From NCBI RefSeq assembly GCF_047663525.1, contig NC_092600.1, positions 5,886,001 through 5,950,000 on the forward strand: a DNA stretch of 64,000 nucleotides, written 5' to 3'. Position numbers and translations under genes: made by a program. Shown here in pieces: positions 1-10,285 of this stretch. The notes beneath the pieces are model-generated. The model searched no databases, had not been told where the DNA came from, and worked only from the letters and a program-made list of their open reading frames with translations. The first letter of the stretch is position 1, and every line of letters starts with the position of its first letter. The DNA is from Anas platyrhynchos (taxonomy: Eukaryota > Chordata > Aves > Anseriformes > Anatidae).

Positions 1-3000
1 CCAGGCCACAGCTCTTCCTCAGACTCCAGCGAGGAAGAGGAGGCAGTGTCACAGGTACGGGCGGGCTGGGGTCCTCTCCTGTCTCACCACTGACTCCTGG
101 GTGGAAGGGAGAGGGCTGAGCGAGTTCTCAGCCAGAGCAAATGGGTGCTGAGTGGGTTTGCCAGCAGGGGAGTGGGGGCTCCCTGGTGCAGCGCTGTGAG
201 TAAGGCCGTTTGATGTGGGAAGAAGCAGCTCTCTGAATCTGGAATGCTTCCCCGGGCAGCCAGGCCTCGTGCTGAGGGCTCGTGGCACCTTCCCCTGCAG
301 GAGATGGAGGAGGTGGTGCCGTGCAAGAGTTAAAACAGAAGAGCTGGCGCACGGTGCCAATAGCTGCAGGATTTTTCCCCCCTTTTATTTGTAACTTAAC
401 CCGTGTCCAAGCCATTAAATTCTCTTTGTAAGTAACGTGCAGGGCGTGCAGCACATCTGCAGTGCATTAGCTGTGCGTGGGTGCCCGCTAATGGCCAGGA
501 GCCTCCCCCGTGGCTGCTTTGCTGGGCGAGAACAAAGGAAAGACCCTGTCACTGTCAGCTCTGGCTGCTGCAGCCTCAGCCAGGGTCCAGCAGTGCTGCC
601 CCCTCTCCTGGCAGCCCGGCCTTGCCGTGGCCTCTCTGCAGGGCTGGCTGAACCATGTAGGATGGCTCTGCAGGTGGCCAAAGGGGGCTCTTTGCTTGGG
701 GTGCGGGGGCAGTAGCAGAAAAGGCAGGTGTGTGCCCGGTGGGAGGGAGGCTGCCCTGCTACGACTCCTCCTCAGCGTGTCTGTGCTGTTTCAGTCCCTC
801 CTCGCAGGCTATCCGGGCCCCTCCAGCACCCCGGCAGCACCTCAGGCACCAAAGACAGCTCCCCCCCAGCCTGTGAGCAAAGCAGGGCAACGAAAAGCAG
901 CCGTGCCTGCCGCTAATTCCCTCGCCAAGGTCCCTGTGAGAGCAGCCCCAGCTGACAGCGACAGCAGCGACTCGGAAACAGACGTGGAGCAGGTGTCTGC
1001 AAACCACAGAGCAGGTGGGTCCCTTGGCAGAGCCCGGAATCTGCTTGGCCTGGGAGCAAAGCTGTGCTGGCACGGCCGTGTGACACTGGGACAGGGGCCT
1101 GCTCCCATTGCAGCTCTGCTGCAGAGCGCAGCGTGGAGTGCTGCTGCCGTCTGCTGGCTCTCCCTGGCCACGGCGCTGTCATCTCCTCCCCAAGCTCCCC
1201 TCCTGCGCTGGCTGCGTCGCGAGAGCGTGCTCTGTGCTCCTGCTGCTCTGTGTCCCTGCCTTTTCCAAGCTCTGCTTTGACTGTGGTAATTAAAGCAGGA
1301 AGCAGGCAGGGCTCTCGCTGAAAACTTAAGTGCATTGCTGTGCTGTGCTGGGGAGGGCTTGTAGGGAAAGTTCAAACGCTGCCTGGAGAACATCCCTGCA
1401 GTGCCAGCACCCCTGGGGTTTTTCTGGGCGCTGTTCCTGGAGGGCAGAGGAGGTAAGTGAGCAGGAAGACCTGCGGAGAAGCAAAACATCGTGCCATTTC
1501 CCTGCCTCCCAGTTTGGTTTGCTGCACCCCTTCCACCTCGGGGAGCCCCTGACTGGCTGGCTGCAGTGTTCTGGGACGGAGCGCTCTGTGCTCGCCCTTC
1601 TGCTGTTGCTGTTCCCCCTGCCCTGGTCCCCCTTCTCCTGGGATGTGGCCAGGATGTTGGGGCTGTTGTTACCCACTTCCCAAAAATCTGATGGCAGGCT
1701 AAGGCATCTTTCTCCAGCCTTTTGGTAAGGGATGGCCAGCAGATCTGTGCTTTTGGGGAAAGAACCGGGTATTCCTCCTCAAATGCACATTTCCCTTTTC
1801 TGCTGACTGCATTCTGTGTGATGAATGCTCCCAAAGTTATCTCTCTCTTATCACTGTTCCTGCAGAAACCAACCCCACTCCAGGACAGGAAGCCCCAGGA
1901 GCCTCCAACAAAGAGAAGGTGGCAGGAAAAATGGAGCCAGGTTATACCAACCTCAAACCTTCCCCGGTCAAGAAAGCCCTGGCTGTGAAAGAGAACGATG
2001 TCGGGGCAAAAGGGACGCCTGTGACCCCCGTGCCAGGCACGCTGCTCTCCGTCCCACAGGCAGAGGATTCGAGCTCGGGGAGTGAAAGTGACACCGTAGC
2101 TGCCAAAATTCCAGCACTGCAAACGTTGGGAGGGCGGGAAGAGAAAAAGAAGAAGAAAAAGGAGAAAAAGGAAAAAAAGGAAAAGAAGAAAGCTTCCTCT
2201 GCGGCAGGCAAGGCTGTGAAAACATCGAAGAGCAAAGACAAAGAGAACAAGAAGCAGAAAGCGTCGCAGAAGCGGAAACTGCCAGGAGATGAAGGGGCCG
2301 TTGGGCAGCCTAAGGAAAAGAAGCGGAAAGAACAAGCTAATGAAGAAGTACCCAAAAAGAAGAAGAAGAAAGCTGATGACCTGGGGAAGCAGACAGGCAG
2401 CAAGGAGAAGAAAAAAACAAGTAAAAGTGAGTACCTGTATGCTGTCGCCTGGGGCTGCGTTTGCAGCATGGTTTGTGCAGCTGCTGCGTGTTCAGCCTCT
2501 GGTGCAGGACCTTGTAAGCAGCACCCACCTTGTTACTAGCTTCATCTGCTTCCCTCCTGCCCCCCCAAAGCCAATGCCAGGTCCCTCACTCCCCACTCCA
2601 CTGAATTTTCTGCACTTTTGGCACTGGGTCACGTTGCAGGGAGCAAGCTGGGCACTCCTGTCCTGCATCCAGCCTGGTAGGAACTGCAGCAGGTCCTTAC
2701 TGATCCTTGCAGGGCGAGCTGATGTCCCAGTGTGTCTTCTGGGGCATGACCTGTCCCACCAGGGCATTTTCCTTTCCTGGCCTTTAACAGGGCTGGCAGA
2801 AGTTGGAATCAAGCCTGTGCTGAACCTCCTGAGGCCTCTCTGCCTCCACCTGCAGCCCACCGGGCTCGGGGAGAGTTCTCACCAGGTGTAAGCCACCAGA
2901 CCTCGAAGCTGTTCTCTGCCTGCTCTGCCAGCGATGCAGAACAGCTCTGATAAACCAGCCCCGGCCCCTCTGACGTGCACTGAGAGTGAAGGGGAACCGT

Positions 3001-4316
3001 GGCAGGTTGCTGTTACCTCCCGAGGGACTGACTTGCTCCGAGCAGGGCAGAGGAAGCCCGCTGCCTGTATGCACGGGGCTCTGTGTTGGAGCTGCCTAAA
3101 AGCGAGTGGCTCAACCAGATCTGTCTCGGCGTTGTTTCTTCTGCTTTCAAACCCTTGGAGAAAGGGGAAGAAGGCAGCAGCCTCCTGCTTATTACTCCCA
3201 GTTAAGCATTTCCTGCCTCTCCTGCCTGTGTCTCTGATGCAGTTTGCTGCCCTAATGCAGTGACCTTTTTTTCTTTCCCATTGCAGTACAGCCTGCATTT
3301 GCAAATCCTAGCTGGTTCGGTGCTAGCTGCTGCGGGCTGCTTCCTTCCTTATGAGAGACAGAGAGAGAAGATGGAAGGGGTGGGCCAGATCTAGGGTTCC
3401 TGCTCTGTTCTCCTTCCTTTTGGAGGAGGCAGACCTGTCCGTCAGCCCTCGTGGAGGTGCACAGAGGTGCCCTGCAGCCTCTTGGCTGTGCTGAGCTGTG
3501 TCCATCTGCTGGTAGCTCCCTGTGCTCTGCTTTCTGGCACGTGCCCAGCATCCAGAGCTGAGTAGTTCCTCAGCAGCAGGAGGTGGGAAGAGAGAGGCAG
3601 CCTGCTGAATTCTGCGTGGTGGGATTAAAGTACCCTGGCCCAAGGGTGTTGGGGAAACAGGCCTGGGCTCTGCCCTCACCCCGAGGTACTGCTGGGGTTT
3701 GGATGTGACCAGAAACACACCAGGGGTGTCCCCTTCTCAGCAGAGAGCTCCCGCCGTTCCGTGTCCCCTCTTGGAGGTCTCAGCTGACTTTTGTTTCCCT
3801 CTCCCAGAAAAAAAGAGTGGGAAAGAAAAGAAGAGCAAAAAGGGGTCTGCAGAAGGGGAGCTGCCAGCAGACGGCTCTGCTGACATTCAGAAGAAGAAGA
3901 AGAAGAAGGTAAGTGCGACGCCCAGGCTGGGGCAGTGTGGGGGAGAGCTGCTCTGAGGAGGGCTCGTGATGCTCCTGCCTGCCGTGCGTGAGGCTGGAGA
4001 GGAGCAGAGCCATGTCCTGGCCTCCTGTCGGTACGGGGTGGCTGCAGTTACTTCTATCTAGGGGTTTTCAGCAGAAAGGGGAACTCCTGAGGGCTTTTGG
4101 GGCCGTTCCATCCCATCCCAAGGGCTAGGAGAGGGGGCAGAGGGAGGCAAAGGGGTGTTCCTTATTCCAGCTGTGTCCCTGTAGAGCTGTGAGCTGAGGA
4201 TTTTGGCTCATGGCTCTGCTTGGCCCTTTATTTGTGGTGCGGGCGGTACTGATTTGTCTCCCACCCTTTCCTTTTTTCAGAAGAAGAAAACATCCGAGCC
4301 TGAAGGCATGTTGTGA
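1..4316 (+). CDS. TCOF1: Treacle ribosome biogenesis factor, C-terminal part (5' end outside window)
   Basis: Treacle is a nucleolar phosphoprotein that recruits RNA polymerase I factors and supports rRNA transcription and modification. Five exons are visible: 1-54, 795-1014, 1866-2426, 3808-3908 and 4281-4316, all bounded by GT/AG and joining in phase (0, 1, 1, 0). The first two carry the treacle repeat signature: an acidic serine cluster (SSSSDSSEEEE) followed by a basic Pro/Ala segment that opens with SLLAGYPGPS and ends in another acidic cluster (DSDSSDSETD), a CK2-type pattern. The 561-bp exon and the next two form the lysine-rich C-terminal nuclear/nucleolar localisation domain, with repeated KKKKK blocks. 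The protein ends TSEPEGML before a TGA at 4314-4316. The domain plan and the position beside CD74 support the name; low-complexity sequence makes exact exon ends less certain than in the other genes, and small exons could have been missed. The N-terminal LisH region lies outside. Confidence 0.82.
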
Positions 4317-5325
4317 GAAGGTACATGGCCCGGGGGAGCTCTCAGTCGGTCCCTCTGAGCGGCGGTAACCTTGGCCAAATTCAGTCCTCCTGGGCCAGCC
4401 TTGGGAAGACAGTGTGTCCCCTGAGCACCCTCTGTGAGCCCAGCCGGCCCTATGCTAGAGAGCCAGGGAGCGGAGCAGTGTCAGGAAAGCCACGTAGAAG
4501 TGTGCTGGCCTCTGGATGTGCTTGACCTCGTCTCTAGCTGCTGAGAACTAAGTGGACGTCCAGCCGAGGCGTTGCTGTCCCCTGTCACCAGCCTCGCGGT
4601 GTCCGCGCTGACCACAGGGAGCTTGGCAGAGCGATGTGGATCAGCTGGCGAAGCTCTGGCCGGCTGGAAGTGGACCAGATGGATCTGCCCTGGCTCTGCT
4701 CAGCTGTAAGGCTGTTCCTCTCCTTCCCCATCCCTAACTCTTTTAAATCCTCTCCCCAAAGGTACCGCGGCCCTGTGATTAAGGATTTATGGGTGAAGAT
4801 CAAACAGAAGAGCGGACAGGAAGCTCATCGGGAGAATTCCGACTTTTTTTTTTTTAAACAATAATTTATAACTTCTTTTAACTGTGACTTTTAGAGCAGA
4901 GCAGTGTAACTTTCTGCCTCCTCCTGTCCTGCTGGGGCCCAGAGCTGCGTTTATTGCCCTCCCCAGCTGCACCAGAACTGCTCCGAGGGAGGCAGTTTGA
5001 CCAGAGAAGACCCAGCTCGCGTAGGCTGCTTCCCTCCTGGTTGACACCCGGCCATCTCTTTCTCCTCACAGAGCTCTATTTTTAGGAGAAGAAACTTTTA
5101 CTCTCTCTTTTTCCCTTCCATGACTCGTGGTGTCAGTCCTTTTGCTGCCCATGGAAGAGAGCTGTTTCGGTTTAGTTTTTATTCTAACCCTGCTGGGAAT
5201 GGTTATCGTATCCCGGGAGTTGCACTGAGCAGCTGCTTCCAGCAGCTGTTCTCAGCTAAGGCTGCATATGTATATTTTTTTCCTTTTTTTATGGAATACA
5301 AAATAAAAGGAACGGTCAGACTTGG
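4317..5325 (+). other. TCOF1: TCOF1 3' untranslated region
   Basis: The sequence from the TGA to the AATAAA at 5302 has no recognisable coding content and is read as the terminal-exon UTR. A possible extra intron inside it (GTACAT near 4320, CCCCAAAG near 4755) cannot be excluded. Its exact 3' end is inferred from the poly(A) signal. Confidence 0.55.
5302..5307 (+). terminator. Poly(A) signal AATAAA for TCOF1
   Basis: Canonical hexamer in an AT-rich patch about 1 kb after the TCOF1 stop codon, followed by a T/G-rich stretch that can serve as the downstream element. A second + strand AATAAA at 5909-5914 could give a longer transcript that overlaps the CD74 3' UTR. Confidence 0.65.
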
Positions 5326-5704
5326 CTTCAGGTGTGTCTGAGGGAAGAGGTGCGAGGAGCCCTTTGGTCGGGGGGTAACCCTGTGGGGTTTTGGAGGTGG
5401 GGAAGGAAGGACCAGCCCCCTCTTGTTCCTTCCCAGGCCGTGCAGGCTGGATGTGGGCTCTGCTGGCTGCCACCCTCAGCACGTGTGAGGCGTGGGCACA
5501 GCAGGGAGCTCTCCTTGCACCCCCCTTAACCCCCCACCCAAATGCTTTTGAAGGTGATTTCAGTCCCCAGAGCTGGGCAGGGGCCACTGGACAAGTGGGG
5601 TAAGGAATGTGCTGTGTACCAGTGTGCCCGCAGGGGCCCTGCAGTTTTCTTTTCCTGAAGTCTTCGTTAGGGCAAGTACCCAGCTCTGGGGCTGCTTGCT
5701 TCTG
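5326..5704. other. TCOF1-CD74 tail-to-tail spacer
   Basis: About 380 bp between the inferred 3' ends of two convergent genes. I see no further gene or repeat in it. Confidence 0.5.
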
Positions 5705-6447
5705 AGGCTTTCTTATTCAAAAGTTTATTTGAAATAATTAGCTTGTGACATCATTTATCAAGGAAGTATCAGATCGGTCAGGAAGATTAAAAGCCCCTCT
5801 GCCTCCAGGCCTGGCTCCCATTCCCACTGCTACCTCCTGCTGCTGATCCCCACCCTGAAGGGAGAAGCTGAAGGTGAGCACCTATCCCTACAAAACTGAG
5901 TATTAAAAAATAAAACACGAGAAATAGGAAGCTTTAGTAGAGCCCCTACCTACAGATTTTAGTTAAGAAGCTGGTGGAGGTGGTTTTGCTGCGTTTAATG
6001 TTTGTTCAGGCTAAGAAAGCAGGCGTTAGTGGCTCGATCTTCAGCAGGAGCAATCGCAGAGCCTGGGCTGGGGGAGAAGTGCCCTGGGGGCCAGGCACAG
6101 GGCTGGGAACCAGCTGGTGTCCTTCACACAACGCCCTCACTGCAGCTCGTACCCCACCAGCAACAGGGGAAGGGACTGGGGATCTGCTGCGGCTGAAAAT
6201 GCTTCCAGCCTGCTCCACCTCCAGTTTTAGGAAACGTTTCCTCTGTAGCATTTATCCTGGGGACAGCCCCAGCCAACTCTCATCAACCCCAGGCCAGGCC
6301 CTGGAGCAGGGGAGGGTAAGTGATCACGGGGAAGGAGTGCCCGGGGGTGTTTGGGAAAGCGAGGGAAGAGCAGAAAGGGGATAGAGCAAAAAAAAAAAAA
6401 CGAGCTGGAGTGCTGAAAGCCGTGTGGGCAGCTGCAGGTGTCCTCTT
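5705..6447 (-). other. CD74: CD74 3' untranslated region
   Basis: The last CD74 exon opens at 6455, holds two codons and the stop, and then continues as UTR to the - strand AATAAA at 5724-5729. A + strand run of twelve A's at 6389-6400 lies inside it (a U run in the mRNA). Confidence 0.6.
5724..5729 (-). terminator. Poly(A) signal AATAAA for CD74
   Basis: Read on the + strand as TTTATT. It is the first good hexamer downstream of the CD74 stop on the - strand and gives a UTR of roughly 740 nt. Confidence 0.6.
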
Positions 6448-9400
6448 CTACTTGGCTGTTAGGAGAGAAAGAGAAAGGAGGGATCAGCACTGAGCCCTCT
6501 CTGCCCCTTTTATCCCCACGGTGCCCCCCAGCAGCGCAGGACCCCTCGAAACCCAGCCCCGTGTCCCCATCCCCTCCCATACCCGTATCCCCGAAGCCCA
6601 CCCCTTTATCTTACCTTTCTCAGCGCCCAGCTTGAGCATGTCCACCCCGGAGAAGATCATCTCGTCGGGCTCCGTCAGTGCAGCCCCTGCAGGGGGACAG
6701 CAGCAGCTCAGCGTGGAGCCCCCACAGCCTCACCCAGCACCCCGGGGGCTCGGCAGCACGGCGCAAGGGGCTTTAATTATATTTTGGGGAAGATTCATGC
6801 AATTCCTCAGCTCCCAGGGCACCAGGAGTCGAGGGGACGGGTGCCAGCCCCGTGCTCTCCCTCTCCTCTCCCTGGCTGCCTCTCCCTGACCGTGAGCTGG
6901 GCATGCTGCTCGCCCCGCCACCTACCCGAGCAGTCCAGCTCTCCCCGGGTGGCCGTGCCCTCAATCTTGGTGCCGTTTTTGTAGCAGCACCAGCAGTAGC
7001 CCGTGCCGGCGTGGCACTGCTTGGGCAGGTAGTCCCCGTTCTCATCGCACTCGGGGCGGAAGCGACCCGGATGGACACCACCGAAATTGGCCTCTGCCTG
7101 GCACTTAGTTTGCACTAGGGCAATAAAAAAAAAAAAACAGGAGCCGTGAGCTGCTCCCTCGGGCTCTGCTACCCCCCGGGAGCCCAAAGGGCTGCAGCAG
7201 GGGGCAGGCAGCGGGGCGAGCCCATTTGGGGAAGCAGCAGCACTCGGGAGCGTGGCCTCGCTGGGATTTCCCCAAGGAAACCCGTTTCCCCTGGTGGGAG
7301 CAAGCACCGTGACCCTGCCTCCTCATCTAGAAGCAGCTAATTAATTTTAGAGATCTGCCTCGAGCAGCTAATTAACTTCAGCGAGCTCCCTGAAGCAGCT
7401 AATTAATTTTACCCCCCCCCAGTGATCCCCCTGAAGCCCCGGGGTAACCAAACCCCGAGGGGTCCGGGCGCTGCTCTGGCTTTTCAGCCTTGCTTTTTCT
7501 CCCCAGGGGCCTCCAAAGGGAGGCTGACCGCAGGAGGAAGAGGTCAGGAGGCAGGGGACAGGGGGTGCAGCTGCCTTTGGGGTCAGCCCTAACCCCCCAC
7601 AAGCTCAGGGCCCCCACCCCGGTTACCTTTCTCCGCCGGGATGGCTTTACGCTCGTCCGGCTTGGGGCTTTTGGCCATCTCGAACAGCAGCCACTTGTGC
7701 ATCCAGGACTCGAAGGACTGTGGAGAGGGGAGCAGCGTTAACTGGGGGCTGCCCAGGGTCCCCAGCCCCGGTTCCAGCAGGATTTATGCTGCCCCCCCCC
7801 AGGCCATGGCAGCGAGGGAAGGGCAGGAGGACAGAGACCGGCACTGACCTTCCAGTCCGCGTCGGTCATGGTCTTCTTCAGGCTCTTGAGGTTGCCCAGC
7901 AGGCTGTCCTTCAGCTCCGGGAACATCTTCTTCGGGTCTGCCTGCTGCAGAGGGCACGCGGGGTGAGACAGAGGGAGGAGAACACGGGGATGGGGTGGGA
8001 GGAAGCCCGGCTTCCACCACCAAACCCAGGAGCTCCAGGAGCCCAAGGAAATCCCAGTCCCAGCCAGCAGAGCTGGCAAAAGGGTCCCATCGCCTCATCG
8101 TGGGGCTCGGTGGGGCTCCCGGGGCAGCTTACCAGCAGCAGGTGCCTGACTTGGTCCTCGGTCTTGTTGCTGGGGGGCCCCATGTCCTTCACGGGCTGGG
8201 GAAGGGAAGCAGAGGTGGGGGTGAGCACCGGGGGGGGCTCTGAGCCCCGCACAGTTTGGGGCATGTGGCCGCAGCGTGGCTTACCGTGTCGTCTAGGGAG
8301 GGGGCGAGAGGCAGGACCCTCATGGCCAGGGGGGTGTTCACCATCGACATCTTCATGTTGCCGGCGGACTTGCTGCCTGCCGAGGGGGGAGCGGTGTGAG
8401 GAGCAGGGCACAGCCCCTCGCTGGGACCCCCCCGTTTTAATCCCCTGGCTCCAGGTGGTCCTAGGGCAATCCCCACACCCCCAGGGACCACCAAGCCCTC
8501 GCTGTCTCCTGCCTTTGGTGGCAGAGCAGGACCCGGTGCCTCTCCCCGTCCCCCCCCCATCACGGCGATGCCCAGGGGGGTACTGACTCTTGGGCAGCTT
8601 GCGCTGCAACGCTTCCAGCTGCAGGTTTTGGGAGGTCCTGGTCAGCTTGCTGATCTGCCCGCTCTGCTGGTACACGAAGTAGATGGTGACGGCCTGGCCG
8701 GCGATCAGCAGGGCCACCAGGATGGACAGCGTGGACAGGGCGGCTCTGCGCCCAAAGGCAGACCTGCGGGACACGGGGGGGGGGACCCGGTCACAATCGC
8801 GGTGCGCATTGCCAAATCCCTTCCCAATGCCCAATGGAGGAGCCCTGTGGTCCCCACTGTCCCCAAACCATCCCCAAATCTCACTCCGAGGAGCTCGCTC
8901 GCACCCAGACAAATGCAACCCCCCCCCCGGGTGCTGCACGAGCGATTTGGCTGCGCTCGGGTGGCCGCCGCGCACCGGGAACTGAAACCGTGGTGGGGAC
9001 ACGTGGGGGCACCCGCGGGGCTGGGGTGTCTGGGGTACAGCCCTACGTGGGGTGGTGAGGCCGCCCGAAGCCTGGCTGGTCCCAGGGGTCAGAAAACACG
9101 CCCTGATTTATTTATTAATTAGTACAAAATTTGGAGAGAGCAGAGGAGCGAAGCCCCCGCTCTCCACAGCCTGGACGCGTGCCCGGGGTGCGGTGTTGGG
9201 ATTGCACACAGAAGCCAAAAAAAAAAGCAAAAAAAGGCAGAAAATGGCTACGTGGCCTGGCCCCGAGCCCTCCTGGACCATGTCCTGCCCCAGGGAGCCG
9301 CCCGTGCCCTGCGGGGTGCAGCACCCAAGGGTGCTCCCTGCACATGTTGGGATCTGGCCCCGCTGCCAGGCTGTCTGCCTGGTGACCGATGATGTCACCG

Positions 9401-10092
9401 CTCCTGGATTTTTCATTGGCTGGGGGTGTTAAATTGGGGGGGCAAGGAGGTTGGGAGGGGGGGCTGGCTGGGGCATGGCGGTGGCCCCATGGGGCTGTGG
9501 GGCCATGCTGTGCCCTCGTCCGCCCTATAACCAGAGGGGAACCTGCCCGCCCTTATAACCGGGATGGGAACCTGCCCCACAGCCAGGACAGGACCCCCCC
9601 ACACACCCCACAGCCTGGACAGGACCCCCCCACACCCCACAGCCACGTCGTGCCCCCCCCCAAACCCCACAACCAGCACATGAAGCTCTCGGCCCCACAG
9701 CCACGCCGTGCCCCCAGCCACCCTGCAGCCACGCCATGACCCCGCTGCTCCACCACCACACCGTGAACCCACCCACCCCATACCCACCCCATGCCCCAAT
9801 CACCCCAAAAAACCCTCCGTGACCCCCCCTTGGCCCCCAATCCACCCCCACCCCATAACCACACCATGCTGCTCCATATCCATGCCGTGACCCCTTCCAC
9901 CCCATGGCCACGTCGCAGTCACCTTCGCTCAGCCTCACCCCATTTAGCCCCCCAGCGTGACCCCAACTGCCCCACAGCCCCTCTGTCCCCCCGTGCCCCC
10001 CCTCTGGGACCCCCCCAGCACCTTTGGGTGTCCCCCATGGGGACCACCCCACTGCCGCGGTCGGAGATGAGGTCCCGCTGCTCTTCGGCCAT
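6448..10092 (-). CDS. CD74: MHC class II invariant chain (CD74 / Ii), p31 and p41 forms
   Basis: Type II membrane chaperone that trimerises, fills the class II groove in the ER and steers class II to endosomes. Exons (transcript order): 10022-10092, 8588-8763, 8285-8376, 8133-8195, 7849-7944, 7627-7717, 6926-7114 (cassette), 6615-6686 and 6448-6455; all junctions keep phase. p31 is 222 residues and p41 is 285. Visible in order: a cytosolic tail with the EEQRDLIS acidic Leu-Ile sorting signal (residues 3-10); a membrane segment at about 31-55 that includes the conserved LLIAGQAVT and is followed by YQQSGQISKL; the CLIP segment at about 90-108; an N-glycosylation sequon (N123-K-T); the trimerisation domain from DPKK through SFESWMHKWLLFEMAKSPK; and a short tail ending GAEKAK. 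The last exon contributes only two codons. The start has good context (GCAGCCATGG). Bird-like throughout. Confidence 0.95.
6926..7114 (-). CDS. CD74: CD74 alternative exon encoding a thyroglobulin type-1 domain (p41 isoform)
   Basis: This 189-bp exon is flanked by phase-1 introns on both sides, so including or skipping it leaves the frame intact; this is the known basis of the p41 and p31 forms. It encodes 63 residues with the thyroglobulin type-1 layout: CQAEANFGGVHPGRF, PECDENGDYLPKQC, GYCWCC and LDC, plus a possible N-glycosylation site (KNGT). In mammals this domain inhibits cathepsin L. The family motif is usually CWCV; here the fourth position is a cysteine, which gives seven cysteines instead of six. 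The acceptor follows an AT-rich, U-rich tract near 7120-7135. Confidence 0.93.
9530..9990. repeat. Degenerate C-rich minisatellite in CD74 intron 1
   Basis: Imperfect tandem units related to CCCCACAGCCACGCCGTG, with spacings of roughly 20-45 bp, fill most of intron 1 next to exon 1. The array keeps several frames open by chance and gives apparent long ORFs on the - strand, which I do not read as genes. The G-rich - strand holds many GGG runs. Confidence 0.7.
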
Positions 10093-10223
10093 GGCTGCAC
10101 CGTCGGCACCGAACCCAAACCCGATGGGGAAATGAGAACCCTGGGGGGGGCCAGGGCTGGAAATACCCCCCCAGGGCACCCCCCCACTGCCACCCCCGGC
10201 GGGGGGGGCAGGAAAAAAAAAGC

Positions 10224-10285
10224 CCCATTGGCTGCTGGCACCCGCATCAGCTGTTGCCAGGCAGAGCTTTGCTCAGAAGGTCTCG
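10224..10285 (-). promoter_or_regulatory. CD74 proximal promoter, candidate S/W-X-Y module
   Basis: Read on the - strand toward the start codon: a possible S/W element (GAGACCTTCTGAGC), then CCTGGCAACAGCTGATGCGG, which matches the X1 box consensus CCTAGCAACAGATG followed by an X2/CRE-like TGATGCG, then AGCCAATGGG, a CCAAT (Y-type) box. This order is the known target of RFX, CREB and NF-Y with CIITA at class II and invariant-chain promoters. The CCAAT box is only about 135 bp from the start codon, so the 5' UTR must be short. No TATA box is evident. Confidence 0.7.

Noticed and set aside
993-1014. An earlier donor (CAG|GTGTCT at 992/993) for the second TCOF1 exon
   Set aside because: It would end in phase 0, which does not match the phase-1 start of the exon at 1866; the donor at 1014/1015 does.
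842-2335. A 497-codon open frame on the - strand across TCOF1
   Set aside because: It is the antisense of the lysine-rich treacle exons (poly-Lys codons read as Phe/Leu) and of GC-rich introns; no family features.
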